In this document: positions 7,692-16,671 of the stretch, piece after piece | Layout of the letters: every line of letters begins with the position of its first letter | Position numbering within the stretch: position 1 is the stretch's first letter | Assembly (NCBI GenBank): GCA_036555325.1 | Contig: DATBLQ010000039.1 | Coordinates: 35,432 to 99,431 of the forward strand | DNA from: DATBLQ01 sp036555325 | GTDB taxonomy: Bacteria; Pseudomonadota; Alphaproteobacteria; Rhizobiales; Aestuariivirgaceae | Length of the DNA stretch: 64,000 bases | Direction: 5' to 3' | Notes under the pieces: generated by a model | What the model was told of the DNA's origin: nothing | Databases searched by the model: none | What the model saw: only the letters and a program-made list of their open reading frames with translations | Program-made: the position numbers and the translations under genes

Positions 7692-9386
7692 TTATTCTGC
7701 CGCAGATCTTATTGGAAGCGGACTGTCGCGGAGAACAGTAAGCTGGCCGTGCTCAAATTTTAGCAACCGATCGCAGCTATCGAGCCAATTCAAATCATGC
7801 GTTGATACCACCACGGTCTTCCCCCGCCACTTGAGCCACGGCAACAATGATTTGAAAAAGTATTCCCGATTTTCGGGATCCTGCTCCGCTACAAATTCAT
7901 CCAGCATGATAATATCGCGATCCTCGAGCAGCAATATTGCCAGGGCAAGCCGTCGCTTCTGACCGGCGGAAAGGTCAAGTCGGGTAATACTTTGATTTTC
8001 AATGCTGGTGATGCCGGCTAGGCGCGAACGCTCCAGCACGCTCGCCGCTGTATTAGGTTGGGTGGCCTCCAGACCATAAAGTTTTCGAAACACGTGATAC
8101 TGTGTGAATATCGCCGAAAATCGCGCACGATATTCGCTCAAATTGTCAGGCCCAACCGTCGCACCATCGACCTCGATCGTGCCTTCACTAGGGTCCAGCA
8201 ATCCCGCCAGCAGGTTCATAAAAGTTGTTTTTCCCGATCCGTTTGGGCCGATGAGAAACACCAATTCACCCCGATTCAATTCGAAATCGAGCGGACCCAA
8301 GACAAAAGGACTCTGCTCGCGCGAGGCATGGACAGCGGTGATACCGCGCAGCATGATTTTCCGAAAGCCGGCGGGCTCTCCGTCTATTGCATCCTTCAGG
8401 TGTTCGAATTGAGCCAGTTGTGCGTTGAGATCGGCAATCCGGACATAGGAAACAAGCGTTCCAATGACCGAGGGATAGCTCGTCACGATCTGCTCAAAGG
8501 GAGTAAGCGAGAATAGCACGAGTGTAAGGACCTGGAATGTTACCGTTGCTTCAGTGTGTCCAAGAAAAGGCACAAGAAAAACGATGCCCGCGAACAGCAT
8601 GAAACGCAGGGAGTGCACGGCCCCTTCCCCGGTGGCATAGATTCGATTGGCCTTGATAAGGATGTGACGAAGTTTGGTCAGCACTTGTCTTACGTCCGCG
8701 GCTAGACTATCGCGCCTGCCTTGGTGAAGCCGTAATTCCCGAATCCCCCGCAACATGTCTGACACGAGCTCGAAGTAGCCAACATCCAGCGTGCGCGCAT
8801 CCGTATTGAGCGCCGACATCGCTTTCTGTTGAAGATGATAGGCCAGAACCCCGCCGATCATTACAATGACTGCCGAAATTCCGGCGATCGAGGAATAGTA
8901 AAAGAGCTGCGGTATGGCGATGGATAGGAAGATAAATGACGGTAGCAAGCTTAATACCGTGTTCGTGAACCCTGCAACTATGCTCACGTCGGTGGTCAGA
9001 ATATGATAGAGCGCTCCGTGTTGATGTCGCTCTATGAAGTTTGGCTGCATCTTGAGCAAACCGCCGATGACTTTCAGTCGAACGGAATTGATGACATGAG
9101 TTGTGACTGCCGTGCTCATGACGTCATAGATGAACGCGGAGCCAACGACCACGATGAAGGCGAGAACAAACAGCGGCAACCACGTTGACATTGCTTCGCC
9201 GAGGGGCGCGGCAGCGGCTTTGTTGATGACGATCATTACAAAATCGCGGGACAGTCCGGCAGCCAGCGCAACAACAAGAAGCACGTACTTCACCCGTTGC
9301 GGCCCGTGCGACCACAGGAATCGCAGCATCATCAGCAGTTGTTTAGCGTTTATTTCCAAAGGTTTGCTGTTTTCTGGTCCCAGCAC
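7692..9386 (-). CDS. ABC exporter (membrane domain plus ATPase) of the cyclic-peptide/SyrD type
   Basis: A 564-residue half-transporter: about six membrane helices in residues 1-320, then an ATPase with Walker A GPNGSGKTT near residue 380, signature LSAGQKRR and Walker B IIMLDEFVAEQDP. The LSxGQ signature and the DExxAxQDP pattern match the SyrD/PvdE/cyclic-peptide exporter group rather than lipid flippases of the MsbA type. It starts at GTG 9386. No peptide-synthetase gene is in the window, so its cargo is unknown; it may export something made by the glycan locus. It is convergent with the glycosyltransferase at 6731-7645. Confidence 0.82.
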   Translation of the reverse strand: MLGPENSKPLEINAKQLLMMLRFLWSHGPQRVKYVLLVVALAAGLSRDFVMIVINKAAAAPLGEAMSTWLPLFVLAFIVVVGSAFIYDVMSTAVTTHVINSVRLKVIGGLLKMQPNFIERHQHGALYHILTTDVSIVAGFTNTVLSLLPSFIFLSIAIPQLFYYSSIAGISAVIVMIGGVLAYHLQQKAMSALNTDARTLDVGYFELVSDMLRGIRELRLHQGRRDSLAADVRQVLTKLRHILIKANRIYATGEGAVHSLRFMLFAGIVFLVPFLGHTEATVTFQVLTLVLFSLTPFEQIVTSYPSVIGTLVSYVRIADLNAQLAQFEHLKDAIDGEPAGFRKIMLRGITAVHASREQSPFVLGPLDFELNRGELVFLIGPNGSGKTTFMNLLAGLLDPSEGTIEVDGATVGPDNLSEYRARFSAIFTQYHVFRKLYGLEATQPNTAASVLERSRLAGITSIENQSITRLDLSAGQKRRLALAILLLEDRDIIMLDEFVAEQDPENREYFFKSLLPWLKWRGKTVVVSTHDLNWLDSCDRLLKFEHGQLTVLRDSPLPIRSAAE

Positions 9387-9587
9387 AGCTTCTACATCGC
9401 GTGGTTGTCACATGTCACCAAAAACAAGCACGATATCCAACTGATGCTCACTAAGCTCTAGCGTGGCTCATAGCGAAGAAGTTCGTTTTGCAACCTACAC
9501 AACAAAAGGTTGAGAAGCACTATGAACAGAGAGCCACCTGCAATTCTTCCAGGCTTCGATACCATCTTAGTCAAAGCCCGCTATTCA

Positions 9588-10097
9588 TCATAGCGAGCGA
9601 GAGAATGGGAAGCTTTTTATCGCATCCTCGACGATCTCCTCACCTCGCAGAGACTTATCGTCTAATCGCTTCACGCTAAATCGAACATATTTGCGCTGAA
9701 GATCACTAATTTGATCAAGTCGAGCCCGTGCCTCAGCCGCGGCTAGGGCAGCACTGAGAACTTTGGAATCGCATTGTCCATTTTCAAAATTCGCGAGCAA
9801 GTTGGGCACGGCGTGCCGATTGATCTTCAATCATAAGCATTGCCGCAAGCCCATGCTTGCGCGCATTTCCGCGAGAGCGTCGTTTGCCCTCATTGGTTCG
9901 CGGTCCTGTTCTGCCTCTGACGTTCTGGCTTCAACATAGCCGACCTGACGCTTCAACATTTTGAGTTGAGCCCTTGCTTCACGTAGATCATCAATCATAC
10001 ATAGGCTGTGGTAATAGCTCAGCTCCCTAGCTTCTGCCTGGATATCGAATGCATTGCGCAGGGTTTGAGTCTGAAGCAGCAAAATCGCGGCAGTCAT
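9588..10097 (-). pseudogene. Possible interrupted gene for a small charged helical protein
   Basis: One reading frame stays open from 10097 down to 9588 apart from a single TGA at 9833-9831. The upper part (88 residues) is rich in Glu/Arg/Ala with a coiled-coil look (DDLREARAQLKMLKRQVGYV); the lower part (about 80 residues) continues in similar style (LAAAEARARLDQISDLQRKY). Just at the break, a +1 frame starting ATG 9840 or 9834 reads MIEDQSARRAQLAREF before stopping, so either a nonsense change or a frameshift could explain it. It could also be two tiny genes. I recognise no family. Confidence 0.3.
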
Positions 10098-10374
10098 GCC
10101 TTTGGTAAAACCGGCGTCGACAGGTGGACCCCGGAGATTGACATCAGGACGCCATAACGGTCATCCTAGTCGGACGTAAACTAGCGCATTCACGTGGCAC
10201 CTCTTTTTGTTCAGACAGTCTCGACAAGTCCAGCATGAACAGGTTGGTCGACCCTAATAGAGTTGATATTTGACATGATGTTGAAGCTCTGGTTTTTTTG
10301 CCTACGGAGCCCCTTCACTCCTCAGCTATGACCACCAGGCTAAACGACCTGAACATGCATCTGGGAAATATTTC

Positions 10375-12234
10375 ATGAAAAATGCCTTCGTTGGCCATAG
10401 CTATCACAAGGTTACGCTGTCGTCGAAGTGGTTTACAGACATTTTACAAAAGGATGGCTCGACCAACTCATTCTGGGATGAAACTTGGATTGGAAAAAGG
10501 CCGATAAAGGTTGATGAGGTTTTGGACTTTGATCGAATTTTTGTTTGGCAGGTACACTATCTAGCACAACAGATTGCTGCTATCGCTCCTGAGAAGCTGG
10601 TTTACCTTCCCATGTGGGATGGAGTATCTCAACTTGATCATGAATTCTGGGAAGTTTTCGGGAGTACGAAGATACTTTCATTCTCTTGGACCTTGCACCG
10701 AAAATTGAGGTTGTGGGGGCTAAATAGCTTTCAGATCCAATTCTTTCCAGATCCAAACGAGCATCAACAAGTTTCCGATTTTTCAACGAAGCGCGGGTAT
10801 CTTTGGCAGCGACGACCTGAGATTGGTTGGCCTCAAGTTGCAGCTCTTTCGGGTGATCTACATTGGGATAAGTTCTTGCTTCATGCCGGAATGGACCCAC
10901 CGCTTGGGGAGTTCACTCCTCCTAAAATATCCCAGATACTGGAACATAATATCAAAGTAACGCGCTTTAATGCTGATGCCGCCGCAGCAAGGAGGATCGT
11001 AGAGGAGGCAAACATCTACTTTGCGCCACGCCTCATGGAGGGTATTGGCATGACCTTTCTTGAGGCAATGGCTCGTGGTCAATGCGTTGTCGCTCCAGAG
11101 GCACCGACAATGTCGGAGTACATAACCAATGGTGTAAATGGCCTCCTTTACAATTATTGTAATCTGCATCCGGTAAATTTTGACAGAGCGGCCGAAGTCG
11201 GAGCCGCCGCCCGCAGACACGTCGAGCATGGATACGAGGATTGGATTCACGATCGGCACAATAGACTACCGGATATCCTCTTTGCAGGCCCGTCCGGCGC
11301 TTCCCCACCACGAACAGCTGCACAGGCAAAGTGGAGACACTGCCCTCGCGAATTCCGTAAGGGTTGGAAGTCTGCCTTCCCAAAGGTTACCGTAGCGGTC
11401 GTTACCCTGAATGCCGCTGAATCTTTCGATGCAACACTAGCAAGCGTTCTTGATCAGACGTTCAAGGATGTTGATATCGTAGTGATAGATGGTGAGTCCC
11501 AAGATGGGACTGTCGGTCGGATCTTGGACTACTCTAAGTATATCCACACCTTTATTTCTGAGCGTGACGACGGGCCGTATGACGCAATGAACAAGGCGGC
11601 ACGCTTAGGAAGGGGCGAGTTTATTATTTATATGAATGCAGGCGATCTGTTTGCCTGCCCAGACGCGGTTGAGCGTGCACTGCACGTGGCTACTCCGGAA
11701 ATCGACTTCATCATTGGGCATCACATTTATCTTATCCCTGGCGGCTGCGAGGAGCTGCATAAGGCCGCGGACTTCAATGAAACTTGGGAGCGGCTAAGAG
11801 CGGGTCAAGTCGACTTTCAGTGGCTTAGCGGTGTCCCCTGTCATCAGGCGACGTTTACACGCAGAAATATACTCGTTGACGAGGGGGGCTATTCTAAGTT
11901 CTTCAAATTCGCGGCGGACCATGAGTTTATGTACCGAATGCGCCAGAAAGGAGCGAGGTTTCGCCACTGCGGGGAGACAATTGCTATCTATGCCGGAAAT
12001 GGGCTTAGCCGCCAAAATGAAATCGAGTGTGCCAAAGAGTGGTGGAGGATTTGCCGAGCCTATGGTGAACAGAAGGGCGTTGATCGTTTCTTTAGATCGA
12101 ACTTCCCACCTACCTGTGAGATAGATTCTCATAGGCTCACTACAAGCCTTAGATCCGTCCATCACAGTTTTATGCAGCTTGCTAGACGCGCGATCGCTTG
12201 GCGACTGTTTTTGTCTCAACGACAATCACGATAG
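10375..12234 (+). CDS. Two-domain glycosyltransferase (GT4-like plus GT2)
   Basis: A 619-residue fusion. The first half (about 1-310) has a GT-B type donor site with YFAPRLMEGIGMTFLEAMA and APTMSEYITNGVNGLLY, the glutamate-rich pattern of GT4 enzymes. The second half (from about residue 336) is a GT-A/GT2 domain with VTVAVVTLNAAESFDATLAS, IVVIDGESQDGT, ERDDGPYDAMNKAA and MNAGD as the metal-binding region. Such fusions add two successive sugars. Base composition is clearly AT-richer than the surrounding genes, as is the next gene, suggesting joint transfer. Start ATG 10375 has a GGGA about 8 bases upstream. Confidence 0.85.
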   Translation: MKNAFVGHSYHKVTLSSKWFTDILQKDGSTNSFWDETWIGKRPIKVDEVLDFDRIFVWQVHYLAQQIAAIAPEKLVYLPMWDGVSQLDHEFWEVFGSTKILSFSWTLHRKLRLWGLNSFQIQFFPDPNEHQQVSDFSTKRGYLWQRRPEIGWPQVAALSGDLHWDKFLLHAGMDPPLGEFTPPKISQILEHNIKVTRFNADAAAARRIVEEANIYFAPRLMEGIGMTFLEAMARGQCVVAPEAPTMSEYITNGVNGLLYNYCNLHPVNFDRAAEVGAAARRHVEHGYEDWIHDRHNRLPDILFAGPSGASPPRTAAQAKWRHCPREFRKGWKSAFPKVTVAVVTLNAAESFDATLASVLDQTFKDVDIVVIDGESQDGTVGRILDYSKYIHTFISERDDGPYDAMNKAARLGRGEFIIYMNAGDLFACPDAVERALHVATPEIDFIIGHHIYLIPGGCEELHKAADFNETWERLRAGQVDFQWLSGVPCHQATFTRRNILVDEGGYSKFFKFAADHEFMYRMRQKGARFRHCGETIAIYAGNGLSRQNEIECAKEWWRICRAYGEQKGVDRFFRSNFPPTCEIDSHRLTTSLRSVHHSFMQLARRAIAWRLFLSQRQSR

Positions 12235-12241
12235 CAAAGTG

Positions 12242-13090
12242 ATGAAACGATATCCGTTTGGAAAATTTCTGCTAGATACCCCGGACGAGCATGGCATTTT
12301 TCAGATCCATAAGGACGCCGTTCTCTATGACCGCGCGTTCGGTTTCATACTGGAGGAAATTGCGAAGGCAGCGCCGGAAGCGGTTATGCTGGACATTGGG
12401 GGAAATATCGGAGATACGGCCGCCCTTTTCGCAACCTATGTAAAAAATCCAATCATTTCTGTTGAGGGTAATGCAGAGTTCTTGGAATTTTTCAGAAGAA
12501 ATCGCCACCTTTTTGGGAATCAAGTGACACTTGTCGAGGGTTTTGTACGTACTGACTCGCTCAGCACACTTAACTTAATTTATCAAAGCGGGGCCGGAAG
12601 TGGAAAGATGACAATCAGCGACTCCCAAAATTCAGTAAACTATGAATTCATCTCTACTGATACTTTGATAGAGATGGCAAAAGGTAGAAATCAAGAACTG
12701 TGTCTGGTCAAATCGGACACGGACGGGATGGATGGTTTTATTGTTTCTGATTTCTTGCATAAAACGGACGCGGCTCTTTTTTTTGAATGTGATATGATCG
12801 CTACAATGTCCGGGGTCTCCAACCCATGGCCTGCGTTCTTCGACAGTTTGACTGAAAAGGCATATTGCATTGTTGTTTATGATAACTTCGGCCTGCCAAT
12901 GCTGATCGAAGAGCGCAATCCTGGCAAAGTGCTTGTCGATTTAGCCGGGTATGTCAGTCTTCAACGAACTATACCTCCAATACGAATCTGGTATTACGAC
13001 GTATGGGCCTTTTCACCAAAGTGGAGGTCGGTTTTTGATGAGGTTGCCCTGAAGTTGCGAAAAGGCTTGCTGCGACCAACCAACTTCTAA
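12242..13090 (+). CDS. FkbM-family methyltransferase
   Basis: A 282-residue SAM-dependent methyltransferase of the FkbM type. The SAM-binding glycine motif is DIGGNIGDTA at residues 51-60, followed by the acidic end of strand 2 (ISVEGNAEF); LCLVKSDTDGMDGFIV is the family's characteristic K-x-D-x-D-G stretch. It likely O-methylates a sugar of the nascent glycan. The start is ATG 12242, seven bases after the preceding stop; the frame extends upstream but only inside the glycosyltransferase gene. It shares the low GC of its neighbour: I counted 26 G+C of 60 bases in 12241-12300. Confidence 0.85.
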   Translation: MKRYPFGKFLLDTPDEHGIFQIHKDAVLYDRAFGFILEEIAKAAPEAVMLDIGGNIGDTAALFATYVKNPIISVEGNAEFLEFFRRNRHLFGNQVTLVEGFVRTDSLSTLNLIYQSGAGSGKMTISDSQNSVNYEFISTDTLIEMAKGRNQELCLVKSDTDGMDGFIVSDFLHKTDAALFFECDMIATMSGVSNPWPAFFDSLTEKAYCIVVYDNFGLPMLIEERNPGKVLVDLAGYVSLQRTIPPIRIWYYDVWAFSPKWRSVFDEVALKLRKGLLRPTNF

Positions 13091-13302
13091 GGGAGCTTTT
13101 CTGTACAACTCTGACCTAGTCCAGACTCTAAAATACCTGAATAACCTCGTTTGATGTCTTGCTGCTCCTTCGTTTGTGACCGGTCACTTCAGCTTGAGAC
13201 TTGGCAAACTGCAGCACTCATGCTTGCATGTTAATTTTGCGGTATCCATCCCTCCCAGTGAAAAGTCCATTCATCGGAATTTCACTGTCAGCTTGTTTTC
13301 TG

Positions 13303-14313
13303 CTACGCGCGCTTTGACGAGGCACGCCCAGAAACTTGCCTACTGTCCGTCGCACCATTCACCCTTTTGCGCCACCATTGCTTGAACCAGGCGTAGGTTT
13401 TCGCAAGCCCCTCGCTCAAGCTGGTCGGCGCAGACCACCCGAGCTCGTGCAACCGCGACACATCGAGTAACTTTCGAGCGGTCCCATCCGGCATCGAACT
13501 GTTGAATCGAAATACGCATTCATGCTCGATCACCTTGGCCAGCAACGCAGCAAGATCGGCGATGGTTATATCCTTCCCAGTTCCAATATTGATTGGCTCT
13601 TCCTGGTCGTAGTTCTTCAAGATATGGACTATGGCATCAGCACAATCATCGACATAGAGAAATTCTCGTCGCGGTCTTCCCGTTCCCCAAATCTCAACCT
13701 CCCGTCTGCCCTGCACTTTTGCCTCGTGGATTTTCCGCATCAAAGCTGGAACGACGTGACTGGTTTGCAGGTCGAAATTATCCTCCGGGCCATAGAGATT
13801 TGTCGGCATACATGAAACAAAGCAATGACCATACTGCCGCCGATATGCCTGCAAAAGCTTGATCGCAGCAATTTTTGCAATCGCATACCACTCGTTCGTT
13901 TTTTCCAAAGGGCCTGTCAGCAGCGCTTCTTCCGGTATTGGTTGAGCTGCCTCACGGGGATAGATACAAGATGATCCGAGCATCACGAATTTCTCAACCT
14001 GTGACCTGTGTGCAGCTTCGGTCAAGTTTGTGACGATTGCCAAATTCTCGTAGATAAACTCCGCTGGATAAGTTGTGTTTGCCAGAATTCCGCCGACCTT
14101 TGCTGCACAGCAGATCACAGCATGCGGCCGCTGGCATGCAATAAACTCTTCGACTTCAGCCTGTCGGCATAGATCCAGCTCCGAATGAGTGGCCGTTATG
14201 ACCTCACAGTTCTCGTTTGCGAGCCGCCTGACTACCGCACTGCCTACCATTCCGCTGTGGCCCGCAACATAGACGCGCTTGTTGTCCAACGAATAGTTCT
14301 CACAAACTGCCAT
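13303..14313 (-). CDS. fcl: GDP-L-fucose synthase
   Basis: A 336-residue short-chain dehydrogenase/epimerase that turns GDP-4-keto-6-deoxy-mannose into GDP-L-fucose. Visible are the NADP-binding AGHSGMVGSA (residues 17-26), the SSCIYP catalytic segment (114-119) and the Tyr143-x3-Lys147 pair in EWYAIAKIA. The PTNLYGPEDNFD and REFLYVDDCADA segments are also family hallmarks. ATG 14313 is preceded by GAGGGAC; an upstream in-frame extension to 14400 has no family match. The C-terminus carries about 20 extra basic residues. The partner gmd lies 1.3 kb away on the other strand, so GDP-fucose is probably a building block of this glycan. Confidence 0.93.
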   Translation of the reverse strand: MAVCENYSLDNKRVYVAGHSGMVGSAVVRRLANENCEVITATHSELDLCRQAEVEEFIACQRPHAVICCAAKVGGILANTTYPAEFIYENLAIVTNLTEAAHRSQVEKFVMLGSSCIYPREAAQPIPEEALLTGPLEKTNEWYAIAKIAAIKLLQAYRRQYGHCFVSCMPTNLYGPEDNFDLQTSHVVPALMRKIHEAKVQGRREVEIWGTGRPRREFLYVDDCADAIVHILKNYDQEEPINIGTGKDITIADLAALLAKVIEHECVFRFNSSMPDGTARKLLDVSRLHELGWSAPTSLSEGLAKTYAWFKQWWRKRVNGATDSRQVSGRASSKRA

Positions 14314-14440
14314 TTGTCCCTCGAAATTGATCCTGTATGGACTCCACGAACCGAATCGCGCCTTCTTGTACAAGCCATTGTTTTGCAGCTCTTGCTGCAA
14401 AATGCCGTGTTCATCTAAGAGCTAACCGTACTTTCCGCTA

Positions 14441-15526
14441 CTAGTTGGATAGAGCGAGTATTGAATCGACGAACCGGGCAGTGCCATGCTGCTCGCGCCA
14501 GCGTTCGGCGGCTTTGGCAGCCATTTGCCGATAGTGCTCCAGTCTGGCAAAAGTTCGCTCGATTGCGAACAAGATCTGAGGTACCGACGCCTCGTTAAAT
14601 CCAGGATACTGGAGCCCAAAATCGTTGAGCATCAATCGTGGCCGACAGTTTGAAGGTACAACAATCGGTAAGCCGCACGCTATCGCCTGAAACACAATCC
14701 CCGATGATTTGTTACGATATTTGACGGGATCAGAAGGCCACACAACAATGTCACAGCGCAGCATCTCCCGCGCTAGATCGGGAACGAAGGGTGGAATGAC
14801 GACGCAATCCTTCACCCCCACGTCCGGAAATCCTTCGTTATTCTGAGCCCTGACCTGCCACCCCCGCGCCTTTATGGCTTCTACAAGCCGCCTTAAGATA
14901 TCTCCTCCCCGTTCCCCACGATGACTGCCGAAAAAACCAATAGTGATACCCGGTTTGCGGTCAGCTTTCTCTGGACCGCCGTCAAATGGCACTGGAAGTT
15001 GTCGGGGAGACACACCGCTAGTGATGCCCGAATAGTGCTGCGTCGATGGCGCGTCAAATGTCACGAGCGCGAACTCTGAATGCGCCCGCCTCGTGCTGGC
15101 GGTCCACGCGGCTGTCCCGCAGCGATATCCCATGTCGGCGTCAAACCAGGCACAGCCAATCATGAACTGTTGCTTTTGCAACCACTGCGTTGCAATGAAT
15201 TGATGCAACGTGAGGGTGGGCCAGAGCCATAGGTCGGCGCGGGGAATGTGCTTCAACGAAGTCAGAATATTGCGGGCTACCATCCATATTGAAAATTTCT
15301 CATTCAGATTGTACCACGGCCTCCGATAGGCACCCACTTGAAACAACCCCTCGATTTGAATTTTCGAGTCATGGAACATCTCAAGGCATGCCGCTGTGAT
15401 TTTGCTGTTGGCATAAACTATGGGCTCAACACCTTTGGCCACAAATGCTTGAGCTATGCGCAAATCAACATCGGCATGATGGCCAGCCGTATCAACGAGC
15501 CCAGGGTCGAGAAGAGCAACTTTCAT
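14441..15526 (-). CDS. Glycosyltransferase, GT4-like
   Basis: A 361-residue GT-B type protein. The N-terminus (MKVALLDPGLVDTAGHHADV) carries a GHH motif in the acceptor domain. The C-terminal half has ITIGFFGSHRGERGGDIL and CDIVVWPSDPVKYRNKSSGIVFQAIACGLPIVVP, the typical donor-binding loop, although the second glutamate of the usual EX7E is not obvious. It lies between fcl and gmd and is divergent from gmd, so a fucosyl- or mannosyl-type transfer is possible but unproven. Confidence 0.75.
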   Translation of the reverse strand: MKVALLDPGLVDTAGHHADVDLRIAQAFVAKGVEPIVYANSKITAACLEMFHDSKIQIEGLFQVGAYRRPWYNLNEKFSIWMVARNILTSLKHIPRADLWLWPTLTLHQFIATQWLQKQQFMIGCAWFDADMGYRCGTAAWTASTRRAHSEFALVTFDAPSTQHYSGITSGVSPRQLPVPFDGGPEKADRKPGITIGFFGSHRGERGGDILRRLVEAIKARGWQVRAQNNEGFPDVGVKDCVVIPPFVPDLAREMLRCDIVVWPSDPVKYRNKSSGIVFQAIACGLPIVVPSNCRPRLMLNDFGLQYPGFNEASVPQILFAIERTFARLEHYRQMAAKAAERWREQHGTARFVDSILALSN

Positions 15527-15577
15527 CAGCGGTGAGCTTTTCGCCGGATCAACTGAATCGATAGGACTTTGTACATT

Positions 15578-16654
15578 ATGGTCGACAAAAGGAAAAGCGC
15601 TCTCATCTCAGGCGTTACCGGTCAAGACGGTGCATACTTGGCGCAGTTCCTGCTTGGCAAGGGCTATACCGTCCACGGAATAAAGCGCCGTTCGTCCTCG
15701 TTCAATACCGGGCGTGTCGACCATCTCTATCGTGACCCCCACGAAAACGATGTCGATTTCTACTTGCACTATGGTGATGTCACGGATGCGACTAACATAA
15801 TTCGCATTATCGACCAGACTCAGCCAGATGAAATTTATAACCTGGCGGCTCAGAGCCATGTCCAGGTCAGTTTTGAAACGCCAGAATACACGGGCAACGC
15901 GGACGGGCTGGGCGCCTTGCGGTTCCTTGAAGCGTTGCGCATCCTCCGGCTTGAGGACCGCGTCAGATTTTACCAGGCGTCGAGCTCCGAGATGTTTGGC
16001 TCTACCCCGCCGCCTCAGAATGAACAGTCACCTTTTCATCCACGCAGCCCCTATGCTGCTGCAAAGTTGTACGCTTTCTGGATTACTGTGAACTATCGCG
16101 AGGCCTACGGTATCTACGGCACCAATGGAATTCTTTTCAATCACGAGAGTCCTCTTCGCGGCGAAACCTTTGTAACCAGGAAAATCACCCGAGCAGTTTC
16201 GGCGATAACCGCTGGGATTCAGGAATGCCTTTATCTTGGCAATCTAGACGCTCGTCGCGACTGGGGCCATGCGCGGGACTATGTCGAGGGGATGTGGTTG
16301 GCGATGCAGCAGCCGGTAGCAGATGATTATGTCTTGGCTACGGGTGTTTCACATTCCGTGCGCGAGTTTGTTGAAATGGCATTTGCCGTCGTGGGGCGTG
16401 AAATTGCATGGGAGGGGAAGGCAACGCAGGAAACTGGTCGATGCCGTCGTACAAACCAGACATTGGTTCGTATCGATCCAGTGTACTACCGTCCCTCGGA
16501 AGTGGATCACTTGTGCGGCGATGCGAGCAAGGCAAAGCGTGTTCTTGGATGGAGACCGAAAACCGATATTCACGGCCTCGTAGAAGAAATGGTGATGTCC
16601 GATTGCCGCGCCTTAGGGCTTGAACCGAGTCTCGCGAAAGCTTCCAAACTATAG
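15578..16654 (+). CDS. gmd: GDP-mannose 4,6-dehydratase
   Basis: A 358-residue dehydratase that makes GDP-4-keto-6-deoxy-mannose, the precursor of GDP-fucose, GDP-rhamnose and related sugars. Clear motifs are ALISGVTGQDGAYLAQFLL, HGIKRRSSSFNTGRVDHLY, the QASSSEMFG active-site region and the Y-x3-K pair in SPYAAAKLYAFW, plus NHESPLRGETFVTRKIT, all highly conserved in Gmd. Start ATG 15578; AGGA lies upstream in the 51-base divergent gap to the glycosyltransferase at 14441-15526. It supplies fcl and so ties the locus to deoxyhexose synthesis. Confidence 0.95.
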   Translation: MVDKRKSALISGVTGQDGAYLAQFLLGKGYTVHGIKRRSSSFNTGRVDHLYRDPHENDVDFYLHYGDVTDATNIIRIIDQTQPDEIYNLAAQSHVQVSFETPEYTGNADGLGALRFLEALRILRLEDRVRFYQASSSEMFGSTPPPQNEQSPFHPRSPYAAAKLYAFWITVNYREAYGIYGTNGILFNHESPLRGETFVTRKITRAVSAITAGIQECLYLGNLDARRDWGHARDYVEGMWLAMQQPVADDYVLATGVSHSVREFVEMAFAVVGREIAWEGKATQETGRCRRTNQTLVRIDPVYYRPSEVDHLCGDASKAKRVLGWRPKTDIHGLVEEMVMSDCRALGLEPSLAKASKL

Positions 16655-16671
16655 CGGTCGACCCCTCTCCC

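Noticed and set aside
9831..9833. TGA considered as a selenocysteine codon
   Set aside because: No SECIS-like structure or selenoprotein family context was seen; decay or two small genes are simpler.
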